Below, one piece after another: positions 26,860-35,291 of a stretch of 64,000 nt of DNA; within the stretch, counting starts at the first letter, position 1; every line of letters begins with the position of its first letter. Made by a program: the position numbers and the translations under genes. The stretch comes from WHSW01 sp963722175 (GTDB taxonomy: Bacteria; Actinomycetota; Thermoleophilia; Solirubrobacterales; 70-9). The stretch is from NCBI GenBank assembly GCA_963722175.1, contig CAVRKA010000004.1, positions 992,001 to 1,056,000 of the forward strand, read 5' to 3'. The notes beneath the pieces were generated by a model. It was not told the origin of the DNA. It saw only the letters and a program-made list of their open reading frames with translations, and did no database searches.

Positions 26860-27522
26860 CTAGAGCAGCGGCTCGGCGAGCCTGCGGCGCAGGGTCGCCA
26901 GCCGGTCGCGGATCCCGGCGATGTCGCCGCGCGCCCCGTCCTCGAGCAGCTCGCCGCGCCGTTCGAGCTGGGCGACGGAGCGCTCGATCTCGTCCAGGAT
27001 CTCGGCGACGTCCGCTGGAACAACCGAGGTCGCCGTTCGCTGCGCCGGCACGACCGGGGTGCGGAGCTCGAGCGGGATGCTCGGCCCGACCTCGCGGCCG
27101 CGGGCTCGCGCCGCCGCCAGCACCGCCTTGCGGATCTTCGAGAGCGAGGTCCCCTTCTCGACGTAGGCGTCGGCGCCGGAGGCCAGGGCCCGTCCCTCCA
27201 TTCGCCCCGCGTCCATCCCGGAGAAGACCACGATCGCGAGGTCGGGTGCGAGCTCGCGCAGCTCGGGGATCGCTTCGAGCCCGTCCATGTCAGGCAGGGT
27301 CAGGTCCAATAGCAGCGCATCCGGGGAGACGGTGCGGACGGCGTCGAAGCATTCCTCCGCGCTACCGGCTTCGCCGAGGACGCGGAGCCGCAGATCCTGT
27401 TCGAGCCCGTAGCGGGTCAGCTCCCGGAGGTCGGGCATGTCGTCACAGAGGACGACTCCGATCGTCCGTCCGTCGCCCCCCAGGGCGGAACCCTCGGTCC
27501 TTCGGTCCCGGGTCTCCTCCAT
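26860..27522 (-). CDS. Response regulator, receiver domain with C-terminal helical extension
   Basis: 220 residues. Receiver domain about 20-140: acidic pair CDD near 27-28, phospho-acceptor in LLLDLTLPDMDGL, VFSGMD and the conserved Lys in VEKG. No DNA-binding helix-turn-helix follows; instead residues 175-220 form a charged helical, coiled-coil-like tail. It may control a partner protein rather than a promoter. No histidine kinase lies beside it. Alone in its direction with acyl-CoA dehydrogenase 53 bases upstream. Confidence 0.83.
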   Translation of the reverse strand: MEETRDRRTEGSALGGDGRTIGVVLCDDMPDLRELTRYGLEQDLRLRVLGEAGSAEECFDAVRTVSPDALLLDLTLPDMDGLEAIPELRELAPDLAIVVFSGMDAGRMEGRALASGADAYVEKGTSLSKIRKAVLAAARARGREVGPSIPLELRTPVVPAQRTATSVVPADVAEILDEIERSVAQLERRGELLEDGARGDIAGIRDRLATLRRRLAEPLL

Positions 27523-27575
27523 CCAACGCCGTAGTTAATCGCGATCCGGGCCAGATCGCGACGGTCCCGCCGCGA

Positions 27576-28754
27576 TCACAACCCGAGCTGCTTGCCGAGG
27601 ATCTCCTTCATCACCTCGTCGGTGCCGCCTCCGATCGGTCCCAGGCGAGCGTCGCGCAGCGCCCGCTCGACCCCGTATTCGCGCATGTAGCCGTAGCCGC
27701 CGAGGATCTGCACGCACTCGTCGGCGACCTCGACGCAGGCGCGCTGGGTGTACAGCTTCGCCTTGGTCACGTCCGCGATCACCTCCTCTCCGGCGACGAA
27801 GCGGCGCAGCGCGTGGTAGGTGAGCGCGCGTCCGACCTCGGCCTTGACGCCGATCTCGGCGATCTTGTGGCGAATCGCCTGGAACCGACCGATCGGGCGG
27901 CCGAAGGCCTCGCGCTCGCCCGCGTACTCGATCGCGACGTCGAGCAGCCTGCGCATCGCCCCGACCGCGCCGAGCGCCATCGACAGCCGCTCCCAGGCGA
28001 AGTTCTCCATGATCAGGTAGAAGCCGCGGTTCTCCTCGCCGAGCAGGTTTTCGGCCGGGACCTCGACGTCGGTGAACGAGAGCTCGCCGGTGTCGGACGA
28101 GTGCCAGCCCATCTTCTCGAGCTTCGTGACGACCTCGTAGCCGGGCATGTCGCGCTCGAGGATCAGGAAGGAGATCCCCTGGTGGCCGCCGCCCTCGGTC
28201 GTCTTCACCGCGCAGACGAGGAAGTCGGCGCGGACGCCGTTTGTGATGAAGGTCTTCGAGCCGTTGACGACGTAGCCGCCGTGGACGGGCCGCGCAAAGG
28301 TCCGGATCGAGGCGACGTCCGAGCCCGCTCCCGGCTCCGTGATCCCGAGCGCGGCGATCCGCTCGCCGCGGATCGCCGGGCGCAGGAAGCGCTCGTGCTG
28401 GTCGGGGGTGCCGAACCTGTAGACCGGGGGAGTGGCGATCGCCGTCTGGGCGCCGAGACCGGCCCCGACTCCGCCCGATGACCCGGCGGCGGCCAGCTCC
28501 TCTGCCCAGACGGCGTCGTGGACGTAGTCGCCCCCCTGGCCACCGAGCTCCTCGGGGTACTTGAGCCCGAGGAACCCGAGCTGGCCGGCCCGGGTATAGA
28601 GGCTGCGGGGAAACTCGCGCACCGCCTCCCACTCGTCGACGTGGGGAGCGATTTCCTCACGCACCCAGCGATGGATCGTCTCGCGCAGCTGCGTGTGCTC
28701 GTCGGTGAACGGTGGCAGGATCGCCCGCTCACCGCTGTCTTTGACGACGCTCAC
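27576..28754 (-). CDS. Acyl-CoA dehydrogenase
   Basis: 392 residues from GTG 28754. N-terminal FTDEHTQLRETIHRWVREEIAPHVDEWE is the usual helical domain; GITEPGAGSDVASIRT and GYVVNGSKTFITNG are the substrate and FAD blocks; the C-terminus GGYGYMREYGVERALRDARLGPIGGGTDEVMKEILGKQLG is family-typical. It closely resembles the proteins at 34058 and 35306, so three related enzymes lie within 9 kb. Divergent from the zinc-ribbon operon, 82 bases away. Confidence 0.93.
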   Translation of the reverse strand: MSVVKDSGERAILPPFTDEHTQLRETIHRWVREEIAPHVDEWEAVREFPRSLYTRAGQLGFLGLKYPEELGGQGGDYVHDAVWAEELAAAGSSGGVGAGLGAQTAIATPPVYRFGTPDQHERFLRPAIRGERIAALGITEPGAGSDVASIRTFARPVHGGYVVNGSKTFITNGVRADFLVCAVKTTEGGGHQGISFLILERDMPGYEVVTKLEKMGWHSSDTGELSFTDVEVPAENLLGEENRGFYLIMENFAWERLSMALGAVGAMRRLLDVAIEYAGEREAFGRPIGRFQAIRHKIAEIGVKAEVGRALTYHALRRFVAGEEVIADVTKAKLYTQRACVEVADECVQILGGYGYMREYGVERALRDARLGPIGGGTDEVMKEILGKQLGL

Positions 28755-28836
28755 GCTCGCCGCTGAGCCTATCGCTCCGTGCGTCGTGGCACGCGAAGTG
28801 CAACCCCGGCCTGCCGAGGTTGTTGAATAAGGGGTG

Positions 28837-29631
28837 ATGGCAGCTACGCAGCAACCTCCGACCCCGCCGCCCGTGCCGGGCGGCTCCGCCTGTGCCAACT
28901 GCGGCGCCGCGCTGGCTGCCGACCAGCGGTACTGCCTCGGCTGCGGGGCCCGGCGCGGGGAGCCGCGGGTCCCCCCGCGGGCGGCGCCCGGCGAGCCGGC
29001 GACCCCGGCGGAACCCGCCGCCCGGCCGGCGGACGTCTCGCCGCTCGCCGCGGTGATCGGGATCGCGCTCCTCGGCGGGATGCTGCTGATCGGTGTCCTG
29101 ATCGGGCGCGAGACCGGCAACGACGAGCCCGCGCCGGCGCCGGTCGTCACGGTCGGAAACCCAGGCTCGGGCGCCGCGACGACCCCGCCCACCTCGACCA
29201 CGCCCGACGACGGCGAGGGCGCGAGCGCAGCCGTGGTCAGCGAATGGCCCGAGGGGACCGACGGGTTCACGATCCAGCTCAGCACGATCCCGAAGGACGG
29301 GGCGACGCTGGAGACCGTCGATTCCTCCAAGCAGGGAGCCGTGGACCAGGGGGCGACCGACGCAGCGGTGCTCGATTCCGACCGTTACTCGAGCCTGCCG
29401 CCGGGTCAGTACGTGATCTACTCGGGTATCTACACCGACCGCAAGTCGGCCGAGGTCGGCCTCAAGGACCTCGGTAAGAACTTCGCGAATGCGACCGTGA
29501 TCGAGGTCTCGACCGGTGGCGAATCGGCGCCCGAGGCCACCCCGGCGCCGCCGGACGACAGCGGCGCCGTCGCACCCGGGTCCCGCGGCGCGGACGACCT
29601 CTCGCCCGAAGTGGGAGGCTCGAAGGAATGA
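28837..29631 (+). CDS. Zinc-ribbon membrane protein with SPOR-like C-terminal domain
   Basis: 264 residues from ATG 28837. CANC at about 19-22 and CLGC at 34-37 form a zinc ribbon; a proline-rich stretch is followed by one membrane helix (about 68-90), a Thr/Pro linker and a C-terminal domain GFTIQLSTIPKDG...YVIYSGIYTDRKSAEVGL...ANATVIEV that has the pattern of a SPOR peptidoglycan-binding fold. Predicted with the ribbon inside and the SPOR-like part outside. First gene of a three-gene operon joined by ATGA overlaps. Function unknown. Confidence 0.75.
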   Translation: MAATQQPPTPPPVPGGSACANCGAALAADQRYCLGCGARRGEPRVPPRAAPGEPATPAEPAARPADVSPLAAVIGIALLGGMLLIGVLIGRETGNDEPAPAPVVTVGNPGSGAATTPPTSTTPDDGEGASAAVVSEWPEGTDGFTIQLSTIPKDGATLETVDSSKQGAVDQGATDAAVLDSDRYSSLPPGQYVIYSGIYTDRKSAEVGLKDLGKNFANATVIEVSTGGESAPEATPAPPDDSGAVAPGSRGADDLSPEVGGSKE

Positions 29632-30377
29632 CCCCGCGACCGATCGAGCGACTGAAGCCGTACTTCAAGCCGCGGCGACGCGGACGAGCGGCACCGACCC
29701 AGCCGCAGGCCGCCCAGCCGCCGCAAGCCGCGCCGCCGCAACCTGCGCCGGCACAAGCCGCACCCGCGGCGCCGCCACCTCCCGCGCCGGCACCGCAGCA
29801 AGCTGATGGCCTCGCCGGCCGACGCGAGCAGCTCGCCGGCCGTTACCGCGAGCTGGAGTCCGAGCTCGGTGGTCTCGTGTACGAGATGGCGATCCGCGAT
29901 CACTTCCGCCTCGACGTCGTCGTCCGCCGCGCGGCCGAGCTGCAGGCTGTCGACGCCGAGCTGACCGCGGTCGAGCAATCGCTTGGGATCGCGACGGCCA
30001 CGCCGTCGCTCGCCACCTGCCCGAAGTGCGGCACCATGGCGCCGGTCGGGGCGGCGTTCTGCGGCCGCTGCGGCGCCGCGCTGCGCGCGGCCGGCCAGCC
30101 GGCGGACCGCCCGCCCACGCCACCGCCCGCCTCAGCGCTGCCGGCCGCGGGGTCGCCCACCGCAACGGCGCCCGCCGCCGCGCCGCCGCCCGACGCGCCG
30201 CCGCCCGCCGCGACGCCGCCGCCCGCGACGTCGGCGCCCGCCGCAGCGCCGCCCCCCGCCGCACCGCCGCCACCCGCCGCAACGCCGCTTTCGCCGCCGC
30301 CGCGGCCCGCCGCAACGCCACCGTCAGCGCCGCCGCCGAGCCCCGTCTCGCCCCAGACGCCGGGGACGCCGCGATGA
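29628..30377 (+). CDS. Soluble protein with coiled coil, zinc ribbon and Pro/Ala-rich tails
   Basis: 249 residues. A Pro/Ala/Gln-rich N-terminal segment (20-58), a helical region about 60-120 (REQLAGRYRELESELGGLVYEMAIRDHF), a CPKC-x(11)-CGRC zinc ribbon at about 130-148, then a low-complexity Ala/Pro tail. The start overlaps the upstream stop as ATGA. The layout suggests an adaptor that links the two membrane proteins of the operon. I do not recognise it as a named family. Confidence 0.7.
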   Translation: MTPRPIERLKPYFKPRRRGRAAPTQPQAAQPPQAAPPQPAPAQAAPAAPPPPAPAPQQADGLAGRREQLAGRYRELESELGGLVYEMAIRDHFRLDVVVRRAAELQAVDAELTAVEQSLGIATATPSLATCPKCGTMAPVGAAFCGRCGAALRAAGQPADRPPTPPPASALPAAGSPTATAPAAAPPPDAPPPAATPPPATSAPAAAPPPAAPPPPAATPLSPPPRPAATPPSAPPPSPVSPQTPGTPR

Positions 30378-31606
30378 GGCTCGGAAGGCTGGTCCGAGGC
30401 TCGGTTCGCCCGGATCGGGACTCCCTGGCCCGCTTCGTCTCCCTGCGCTGGGCGGCGCTGCCGATCATCGACCGCCGCTGGACGGCGCCGATGGCTGCCG
30501 GCGCGCTCGGCTTCGGCCTGTTCGTCGGCGTCGCGATCGGACCCCAGGGGAGCCTGGGGACGACGAGGCCGCCGATGATTGAGGTCGCGGCGCCGCCGCC
30601 GACCGCGACCGCGACCGTGCCCGGTGACGGCGCCGGCGGCGCGAACGCCGGCGGCGCTGATCCCGCGGATGCGTCTGGCGGCGGCGACGCCGCGCCGACG
30701 CGGCCCACACCACCGGTCGATGTGCCGAGCTCGCCGCCACCGGTCACGACGCCCCCGATCTCGCCTCCGGTGACGACGCCGCCGGTGATTCCGACCACCC
30801 CGACGACCACCACGACCACCACGACCACCACCACGAGCACGACCACCGAGACGACCGAGGAGCCGGCGACCCGGCTCGGCGGCATCGTGGTTCACATCAA
30901 TCCCGAGGCCGCGAGCTACACGATCGCCGACGACGCCGGCCTGGTCGCGATCCACAGCCACCGCCCGCCCGACCTCGGCCAGGAGATCGAGGTCGATGCC
31001 CAGCAGCTCGCCAACGGGACCTACGTCGAGGACGGCAAGCGCGACGCGCACGGCCGCCACGGCCAGGCCACGTTCGAGGGCACGGTCAGCTTCAGCGACG
31101 ATTCAAACCGCGTCTACACGGTCTCCGCCCCCGGCGTTTCGCTGCTGGTTCGCGGGACCGCAGGACGCAAGCCGCCCGCGGTCGGCGACGAGGTCGAGGT
31201 CCGGGTCCGGACCGCCGAGAACCTGGAGCCCGTGCCGGTGCGCCCCGCCGGTGAGCAAGGCTGCGGCAGCCCGCCGGCTCTGCCAAAGCCCCCCAAGGCC
31301 GCGCTCGAGCAGGTCAGCCTGCGGATCGGCGACGGCGACCCGGCCACCGTCACCGACGTCGAGGCGATCGTCGAAGGCGTTTGCCGCGACAGCCGCAAGC
31401 TGCTGGTGAGCGCCGACGACCTGCGCGAGTCGGGACGCGACATCGGGCTCGCGGTACCCGAGGAGATCAAGCTCGGCAAGCTCAAGCCGGGCCAGGTCGT
31501 GAAGCTGACGGCCGAGATCTTCGAGGGCGGATCGATGCAGGTGAGCAAGGTCGCCGGCGACAAGGGCAGCAGCGGCGCCGACGATCCGGACCTCGTCCAG
31601 CCCTAG
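30374..31606 (+). CDS. Single-pass membrane protein with Thr/Pro-rich stalk and two beta-rich outer segments
   Basis: 410 residues from ATG 30374, overlapping the previous stop as ATGA. A basic N-terminal stretch is followed by one membrane helix (about 38-58), a Thr/Pro-rich stalk (90-165) with a run of threonines encoded by ACC/ACG triplets at 30806-30860, and an extracellular region with OB-like blocks (GGIVVHINPEAASYTIAD, GTVSFSDDSNRVYTVSAPGVSLLVRG, VGDEVEVRV). Function unknown; it completes the zinc-ribbon operon. Confidence 0.72.
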   Translation: MRLGRLVRGSVRPDRDSLARFVSLRWAALPIIDRRWTAPMAAGALGFGLFVGVAIGPQGSLGTTRPPMIEVAAPPPTATATVPGDGAGGANAGGADPADASGGGDAAPTRPTPPVDVPSSPPPVTTPPISPPVTTPPVIPTTPTTTTTTTTTTTSTTTETTEEPATRLGGIVVHINPEAASYTIADDAGLVAIHSHRPPDLGQEIEVDAQQLANGTYVEDGKRDAHGRHGQATFEGTVSFSDDSNRVYTVSAPGVSLLVRGTAGRKPPAVGDEVEVRVRTAENLEPVPVRPAGEQGCGSPPALPKPPKAALEQVSLRIGDGDPATVTDVEAIVEGVCRDSRKLLVSADDLRESGRDIGLAVPEEIKLGKLKPGQVVKLTAEIFEGGSMQVSKVAGDKGSSGADDPDLVQP

Positions 31607-31607
31607 G

Positions 31608-32027
31608 CTAGCCCTCCCCGTCGAGCGTCGTGTAGCCGCGGCCGGCGAAGTCGAAGCCGAGCAGGTCGCCGCGCGGGTTCCGCGCGTCGCCGTGGTGGTA
31701 GGCGCGGACCTCGGCGATCCTTCCCCCCTCGAGCCGGAACCACTCGGTGCCGCGATTGAGCCGGCGCTCGCCCGATTTCGGGTCGCGCCAGGTCATCGTC
31801 CACTCGATCACCGCCTCGTCGCCCTCGGCGATCCCGTGCTCAAACCACCACTGACCGTCCATGTTGTCGATCCCCCAGCGGGCGTTCTCGGCGATCTCGC
31901 GGCCGCGGTGGGGGCCGAGCCGGGTGTAGTAGTGGACGGCGTCGTCGGTGAAGTGCGAGGCGATCAGGTCGACCTCGCCGGTGTTGAGCGCCTCGTAGTA
32001 GCTGCGGATGTGGGCGAGGGTGTCGAT
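31608..32027 (-). CDS. SnoaL/NTF2-like protein with no standard start codon
   Basis: The reading frame from 32027 gives 139 residues of NTF2-like pattern: IRSYYEALNTGEVDLIASHFTDDAVHYY, then W.DPKSGER..RGTEWFRLEGGRIAEVRAYHH, which is full length for the family. Yet between the in-frame TAA just upstream and ATG 31862 (which would leave only 84 residues) there is no ATG, GTG or TTG. An AAGGGA Shine-Dalgarno-like run lies six bases before ATC 32027, so a rare AUC start, a sequencing error or a decayed start are possible. Role unknown. Confidence 0.65.
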   Translation of the reverse strand: MDTLAHIRSYYEALNTGEVDLIASHFTDDAVHYYTRLGPHRGREIAENARWGIDNMDGQWWFEHGIAEGDEAVIEWTMTWRDPKSGERRLNRGTEWFRLEGGRIAEVRAYHHGDARNPRGDLLGFDFAGRGYTTLDGEG

Positions 32028-32098
32028 TTCGGATCCCTTCGTTCGTCGTTACTGTGAGAGCGGCGACAACGGCGCCGCGCGAAGCCGAGGAGGCAACG

Positions 32099-32494
32099 AT
32101 GAAGTACATGCTGATCATCGCGGGACACGAGGGTGGTTGGGAGGACCGGACGCCGGAGGAGGCGAAGGCCGAGATGGGCCGCTGGTTCGCCTACACCCAG
32201 GAGCTCGAGGACGCCGGCGCGCTGGTGGCCGGCGAGGGCCTGCAGGAGAGCGCCACCGCGACCACGGTGCGGATCGCCGACGACGGCGAGCGCGTCGTCA
32301 CCGACGGGCCGTTCGCCGAGACGAAGGAGGTCGTGGGCGGCTTCTACGTGATCGAGTGCGAGAACCTCGACGAGGCGCTCGAGTGGGCGAAGAAGATCCC
32401 GGCACGAGCCGGCGCGATCGAGGTTCGCCCGGTCATGGACTACTCGGTCCCCGGCGCGGATGAGGAGCCCGCGGCCGTGGAGGCCTCCTCGTAG
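32099..32494 (+). CDS. YCII-related (DGPF) domain protein
   Basis: 131 residues: MKYMLIIAGHE, the DGPFAETKEVVGGFYVIE block and EWAKKIPA identify the YCII/DGPF family. Such genes commonly precede SigJ-like sigma factors, as here, and the pair may respond to oxidative or solvent stress. An alanine/glutamate tail follows the domain. The ribosome-binding stretch GAGGAGG directly before ATG is part of a copy of the dispersed palindromic repeat. Confidence 0.88.
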   Translation: MKYMLIIAGHEGGWEDRTPEEAKAEMGRWFAYTQELEDAGALVAGEGLQESATATTVRIADDGERVVTDGPFAETKEVVGGFYVIECENLDEALEWAKKIPARAGAIEVRPVMDYSVPGADEEPAAVEASS

Positions 32495-33759
32495 CGGCCG
32501 ATCAGATCGTCGTCGACCGCCTGTTCCGCGAGGAGTCGGGACGGGCGGTCGCGACCCTGATCCGCATCCTCGGCGACTTCGACGCGGCCGAGGAGGCGGT
32601 CCAGGAGGCGTTCGTCGTGGCGCTCGAGCGGTGGCCGCAGGACGGCGTGCCGGACAACCCCTGGGCATGGATCATCCGGGTCGCCCGCAACAAGGCGATC
32701 GACCGGCTCCGCCGCGAACAGACCCTGGCGGCGAAGCGCCCGGAGCTCGAGGCGCTCGAGGCGCTGCGGGCCCCGGGCGATCAGGCCTTCGCCGACCCGG
32801 CCGCCCCCGGACGCGAGGCGGAGGAGGCGGACGGCATGGGTTCGATGCCCGACGATCGGTTGCGCCTGATCTTCACGTGTTGCCACCCGGCGCTCGCGCC
32901 CGAGGCGCGAATCGCGCTCACGCTGAAGACGCTCGGCGGCCTGACGACGGCGGAGATCGCGCGCGCCTTCCTGGTCGCCGAGACGGCCATGGCCCAGCGC
33001 CTCGTGCGGGCGAAGCGCAAGATCCGCGACGCCCAGATCCCGTATGAGGTGCCGGCGCCGGACCAGCTCGACGAGCGGCTCAGCTCGGTCCTGGCGACGC
33101 TCTACCTGATCTTCAACGAGGGGCACCTGGCCTCCGGCGCGGACTCGCTCGTCAGGGCCGAGCTCTGCGCCGAGGCGATCCGTCTCGGCCGCGTCCTGGT
33201 CGCGGTGATGCCCGACGAGCCGGAGGCAAAGGGGCTGCTGGCGCTCATGTTGCTCACCGACGCGCGCCGGCCGGCACGCACCGACGCCGCGGGTGAGATG
33301 GTGCTGCTCGGGGACCAGGACCGCGTGCTCTGGGACCGCCGGCGGATCGCCGAGGGACTGGCGTTGTCGGCCCAGGCACGTCTCTCGGGGCCGCGCCCGT
33401 ACGTGGTCCAAGCCGCGATCGCCGCGGAGCATGCGCGTGCCGACGATGCGGCGGACACGAACTGGGACCGGATCGTCAGCCTCTATGCCTGGCTCGCCGA
33501 GCTGGCGCCGTCGCCGGTGGTCGAGCTCAACCGAGCGGTCGCGGTGGCGATGGCGGACAGCCCGGAGGCGGGGCTGGAGCTGATCGACCGGCTCGATGAG
33601 CTCGACGATTACGGCCCCTACCACGTCGCCCGCGCCGACCTGCTCCGACGTCTCGACCGGCCGGAGGCAGCGGGCGCGTACGAGCGGGCGATCGAGCTCG
33701 CCGCCAACCCGGTCGAGCGGGCGTTCCTCGAGCGCCGGCTGGCCGAGCTCTCCGGCTAG
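32491..33759 (+). CDS. SigJ-like extracytoplasmic sigma factor with DUF6596-type C-terminus
   Basis: About 422 residues in frame from 32491. Sigma-2 region: LIRILGDFDAAEEAVQEAFVVALERWP and NPWAWIIRVARNKAIDRLRRE; sigma-4 region: LTLKTLGGLTTAEIARAFLVAETAMAQRLVRAKRKI; then the long TPR-like C-terminal domain of this class. No ATG, GTG or TTG occurs between an in-frame TGA at 32461 and GTG 32617, which would delete sigma-2. GTA 32491 overlapping the YCII stop is a guess. A repeat-derived insert, AAPGREAEEADGMGS, lies between sigma-2 and sigma-4. Confidence 0.82.
   Translation, partial: VAADQIVVDRLFREESGRAVATLIRILGDFDAAEEAVQEAFVVALERWPQDGVPDNPWAWIIRVARNKAIDRLRREQTLAAKRPELEALEALRAPGDQAFADPAAPGREAEEADGMGSMPDDRLRLIFTCCHPALAPEARIALTLKTLGGLTTAEIARAFLVAETAMAQRLVRAKRKIRDAQIPYEVPAPDQLDERLSSVLATLYLIFNEGHLASGADSLVRAELCAEAIRLGRVLVAVMPDEPEAKGLLALMLLTDARRPARTDAAGEMVLLGDQDRVLWDRRRIAEGLALSAQARLSGPRPYVVQAAIAAEHARADDAADTNWDRIVSLYAWLAELAPSPVVELNRAVAVAMADSPEAGLELIDRLDELDDYGPYHVARADLLRRLDRPEAAGAYERAIELAANPVERAFLERRLAELSG
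32793..32836 (+). repeat. Dispersed palindromic repeat, copy in the sigma-factor gene
   Basis: Core GGACGCGAGGCGGAGGAGG at 32809-32827 with CCGCC and GGCGG at its flanks. It is translated as DPAAPGREAEEADG in the linker between the two sigma domains, where relatives usually have a short acidic loop. Same element as at 37454, 41489, 40196 and 35258. Confidence 0.7.
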
Positions 33760-34040
33760 CTCGCCGGCTGCTCGTCGACCCAGCGCAGGATCGCCTTGGA
33801 CGGCGTGATCACGGCGCCGTCCGGGAGCTTCAGGGCCGGCAGCTTCTTGGCGCCGGTCGCCGCTTCGAGCTCGTCTCGCGAGCCCTTGCGCAGGAATGGG
33901 ATCGGGTTGCCGTGCGCCGCGATCACCTTCTCGTAGGCGATCCCCTTCTCGCGCAGCGCCTCCTGAACCCGCCGGCACGGATGCACCTTCGGGCCGCCGT
34001 CATCGCCATGGCACACGTACAGCGTCGGCTTCTCGGCCAT
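33756..34040 (-). CDS. Glutaredoxin/GST N-terminal-like protein
   Basis: 94 residues from ATG 34040. The thioredoxin-like pattern is LYVCHGDDGGPKVHPCRRVQEALREKGIAYEKV, then KLPALKLPDGAVITPSKAILRWV, as in glutaredoxin and GST N-terminal domains. Two cysteines (9 and 21) bracket a histidine-rich insert rather than forming CxxC, so redox chemistry is uncertain. It overlaps the sigma-factor gene by four bases tail to tail. Confidence 0.75.
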   Translation of the reverse strand: MAEKPTLYVCHGDDGGPKVHPCRRVQEALREKGIAYEKVIAAHGNPIPFLRKGSRDELEAATGAKKLPALKLPDGAVITPSKAILRWVDEQPAS

Positions 34041-34057
34041 CGCGAGGCCCGTACCCG

Positions 34058-35233
34058 CTAGTACGAGCGCGGCAAACCCAGCGAGTGCTCGGCGACGTAG
34101 TTGAGGACCATCTCGCGCGAGACGGGGGCGGTGCGGGCGACGCGGGCGCCCCAGTACATCTCGCTGAGCCCGTACTCGAGTGCGAAGCCGTTGCCGCCGT
34201 GGGTCTGGATCGCCTGGTCGACGGCGTGGATCGCCGCCTCGGCGGCCGCGTACTTGGCCATGTTCGCCGCCTCGCCGGCGGGCGCGCCGGCGTCGTAGAG
34301 CGCCGCTGCCTTCTGAGTCATCAGCCGCGCCAGCTCGAGCTCGATCTTCGCCTGCGCAAGCGGGTGTGAGATTCCCTGGTGGGCGCCGATCGGCTGGTTC
34401 CAGACCACCCGCTCGCGCGCGTAGGCCGAGGCGAGCTGGAGCGCCCGGCGGCCGGTGCCGTTGGAGAGGGAGGCGCCCATGATCCGCTCCGGGTTGAGCC
34501 CGTCGAAGGCCGCCTTGAGGCCGACCTCCTCGGACTCGCCGATCAGCCGCTCGGCGGGCACCTCGACGTCGTCGAAGAACAGCTGCCACTGCTTGTCGGC
34601 GCCGCGCACCGCCATCGGGATCGCCTGCTTCTCGAGCCCGGGCGAGTCGACGTCGACGATCAGCAGCAGCGGCAGGCCGAGGTTGCCGTCATCGTCGCGC
34701 TTGCGCGCGATCACGAGGATCGCGTGCGCGTCCTCGACTCCGGAGATGTAGTACTTCGTCCCCCGCAACACGTAGGAGCCGTTCGAGCGCTTCGCCGCGG
34801 TCGAGAGGTTGTGCGAGTTGGTGCCGGCGTCGGGCTCGGTGATCGCGAACGCGACCCGGGTCGTCCCGGCGGCGATCCCCGGCAGCCAGCGGTCGCGCTG
34901 GGCCTCGGTGCCGTGGCGGACGAGGATCGAGCCGACGATCGCCGGCGAGACGACGATCAGCAGCAGCGCGCAGCCGGATGCGGTGATCTCCTCCCCGACG
35001 ACCTGCAATGCCGACATCCCGAGGCCTCCGCCGCCGTAGCGCTCGGGCAGGTTGACGCCGAGGTAGCCCTTCTCGGCAAGCGCATCCCACAGTTCGCGCG
35101 GCGGCTCGCCTTGCTCGACGCAGCGGCGGATATACGGCGGTCCAAAGCCGTCGCAGATCCCCCGGACCGTCTCGCGGATCTGCCGCTCCTCGTCGGAGGG
35201 GACGATGGCCAGTGAGGGGTGTGAGTTCTCCAT
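34058..35233 (-). CDS. Acyl-CoA dehydrogenase
   Basis: 391 residues: REEVRGICDG-like N-terminal helix, LPERYGGGGLGMSALQVVGEEI, FAITEPDAGTNSHNLSTAA, YVLRGTKYYISGVEDA and a C-terminal segment NGFALEYGLSEMYWGARVARTAPVSREMVLNYVAEHSLGLPRSY. It is more diverged from the other three dehydrogenases in the window and lies 72 bases downstream of one of them in the same direction, so the two likely share a transcript interrupted by a hairpin. Confidence 0.92.
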   Translation of the reverse strand: MENSHPSLAIVPSDEERQIRETVRGICDGFGPPYIRRCVEQGEPPRELWDALAEKGYLGVNLPERYGGGGLGMSALQVVGEEITASGCALLLIVVSPAIVGSILVRHGTEAQRDRWLPGIAAGTTRVAFAITEPDAGTNSHNLSTAAKRSNGSYVLRGTKYYISGVEDAHAILVIARKRDDDGNLGLPLLLIVDVDSPGLEKQAIPMAVRGADKQWQLFFDDVEVPAERLIGESEEVGLKAAFDGLNPERIMGASLSNGTGRRALQLASAYARERVVWNQPIGAHQGISHPLAQAKIELELARLMTQKAAALYDAGAPAGEAANMAKYAAAEAAIHAVDQAIQTHGGNGFALEYGLSEMYWGARVARTAPVSREMVLNYVAEHSLGLPRSY

Positions 35234-35247
35234 CCTGTTTCGAACCC

Positions 35248-35288
35248 CGACGGCAGCGGAGGCGCAGCCGAGCAGCCGGCGGGCAGTT
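35248..35288 (+). repeat. Dispersed palindromic repeat, intergenic copy
   Basis: Core GGAGGCGCAGCCGAGCAGC at 35258-35276 within the 72-base gap between two acyl-CoA dehydrogenase genes. Both flanks (GACGGCAGC before, CGGCGGGCAGT after) match the copy at 40186-40225. The stem base pairs differ from that copy in a compensated way (GGC/GCC here, CGC/GCG there). Confidence 0.65.
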
Positions 35289-35291
35289 GTG

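Noticed and set aside
30806..30860. ACC/ACG triplet run as a microsatellite switch
   Set aside because: It encodes a threonine stalk with mixed triplets; length change would stay in frame and not act as on/off switch.
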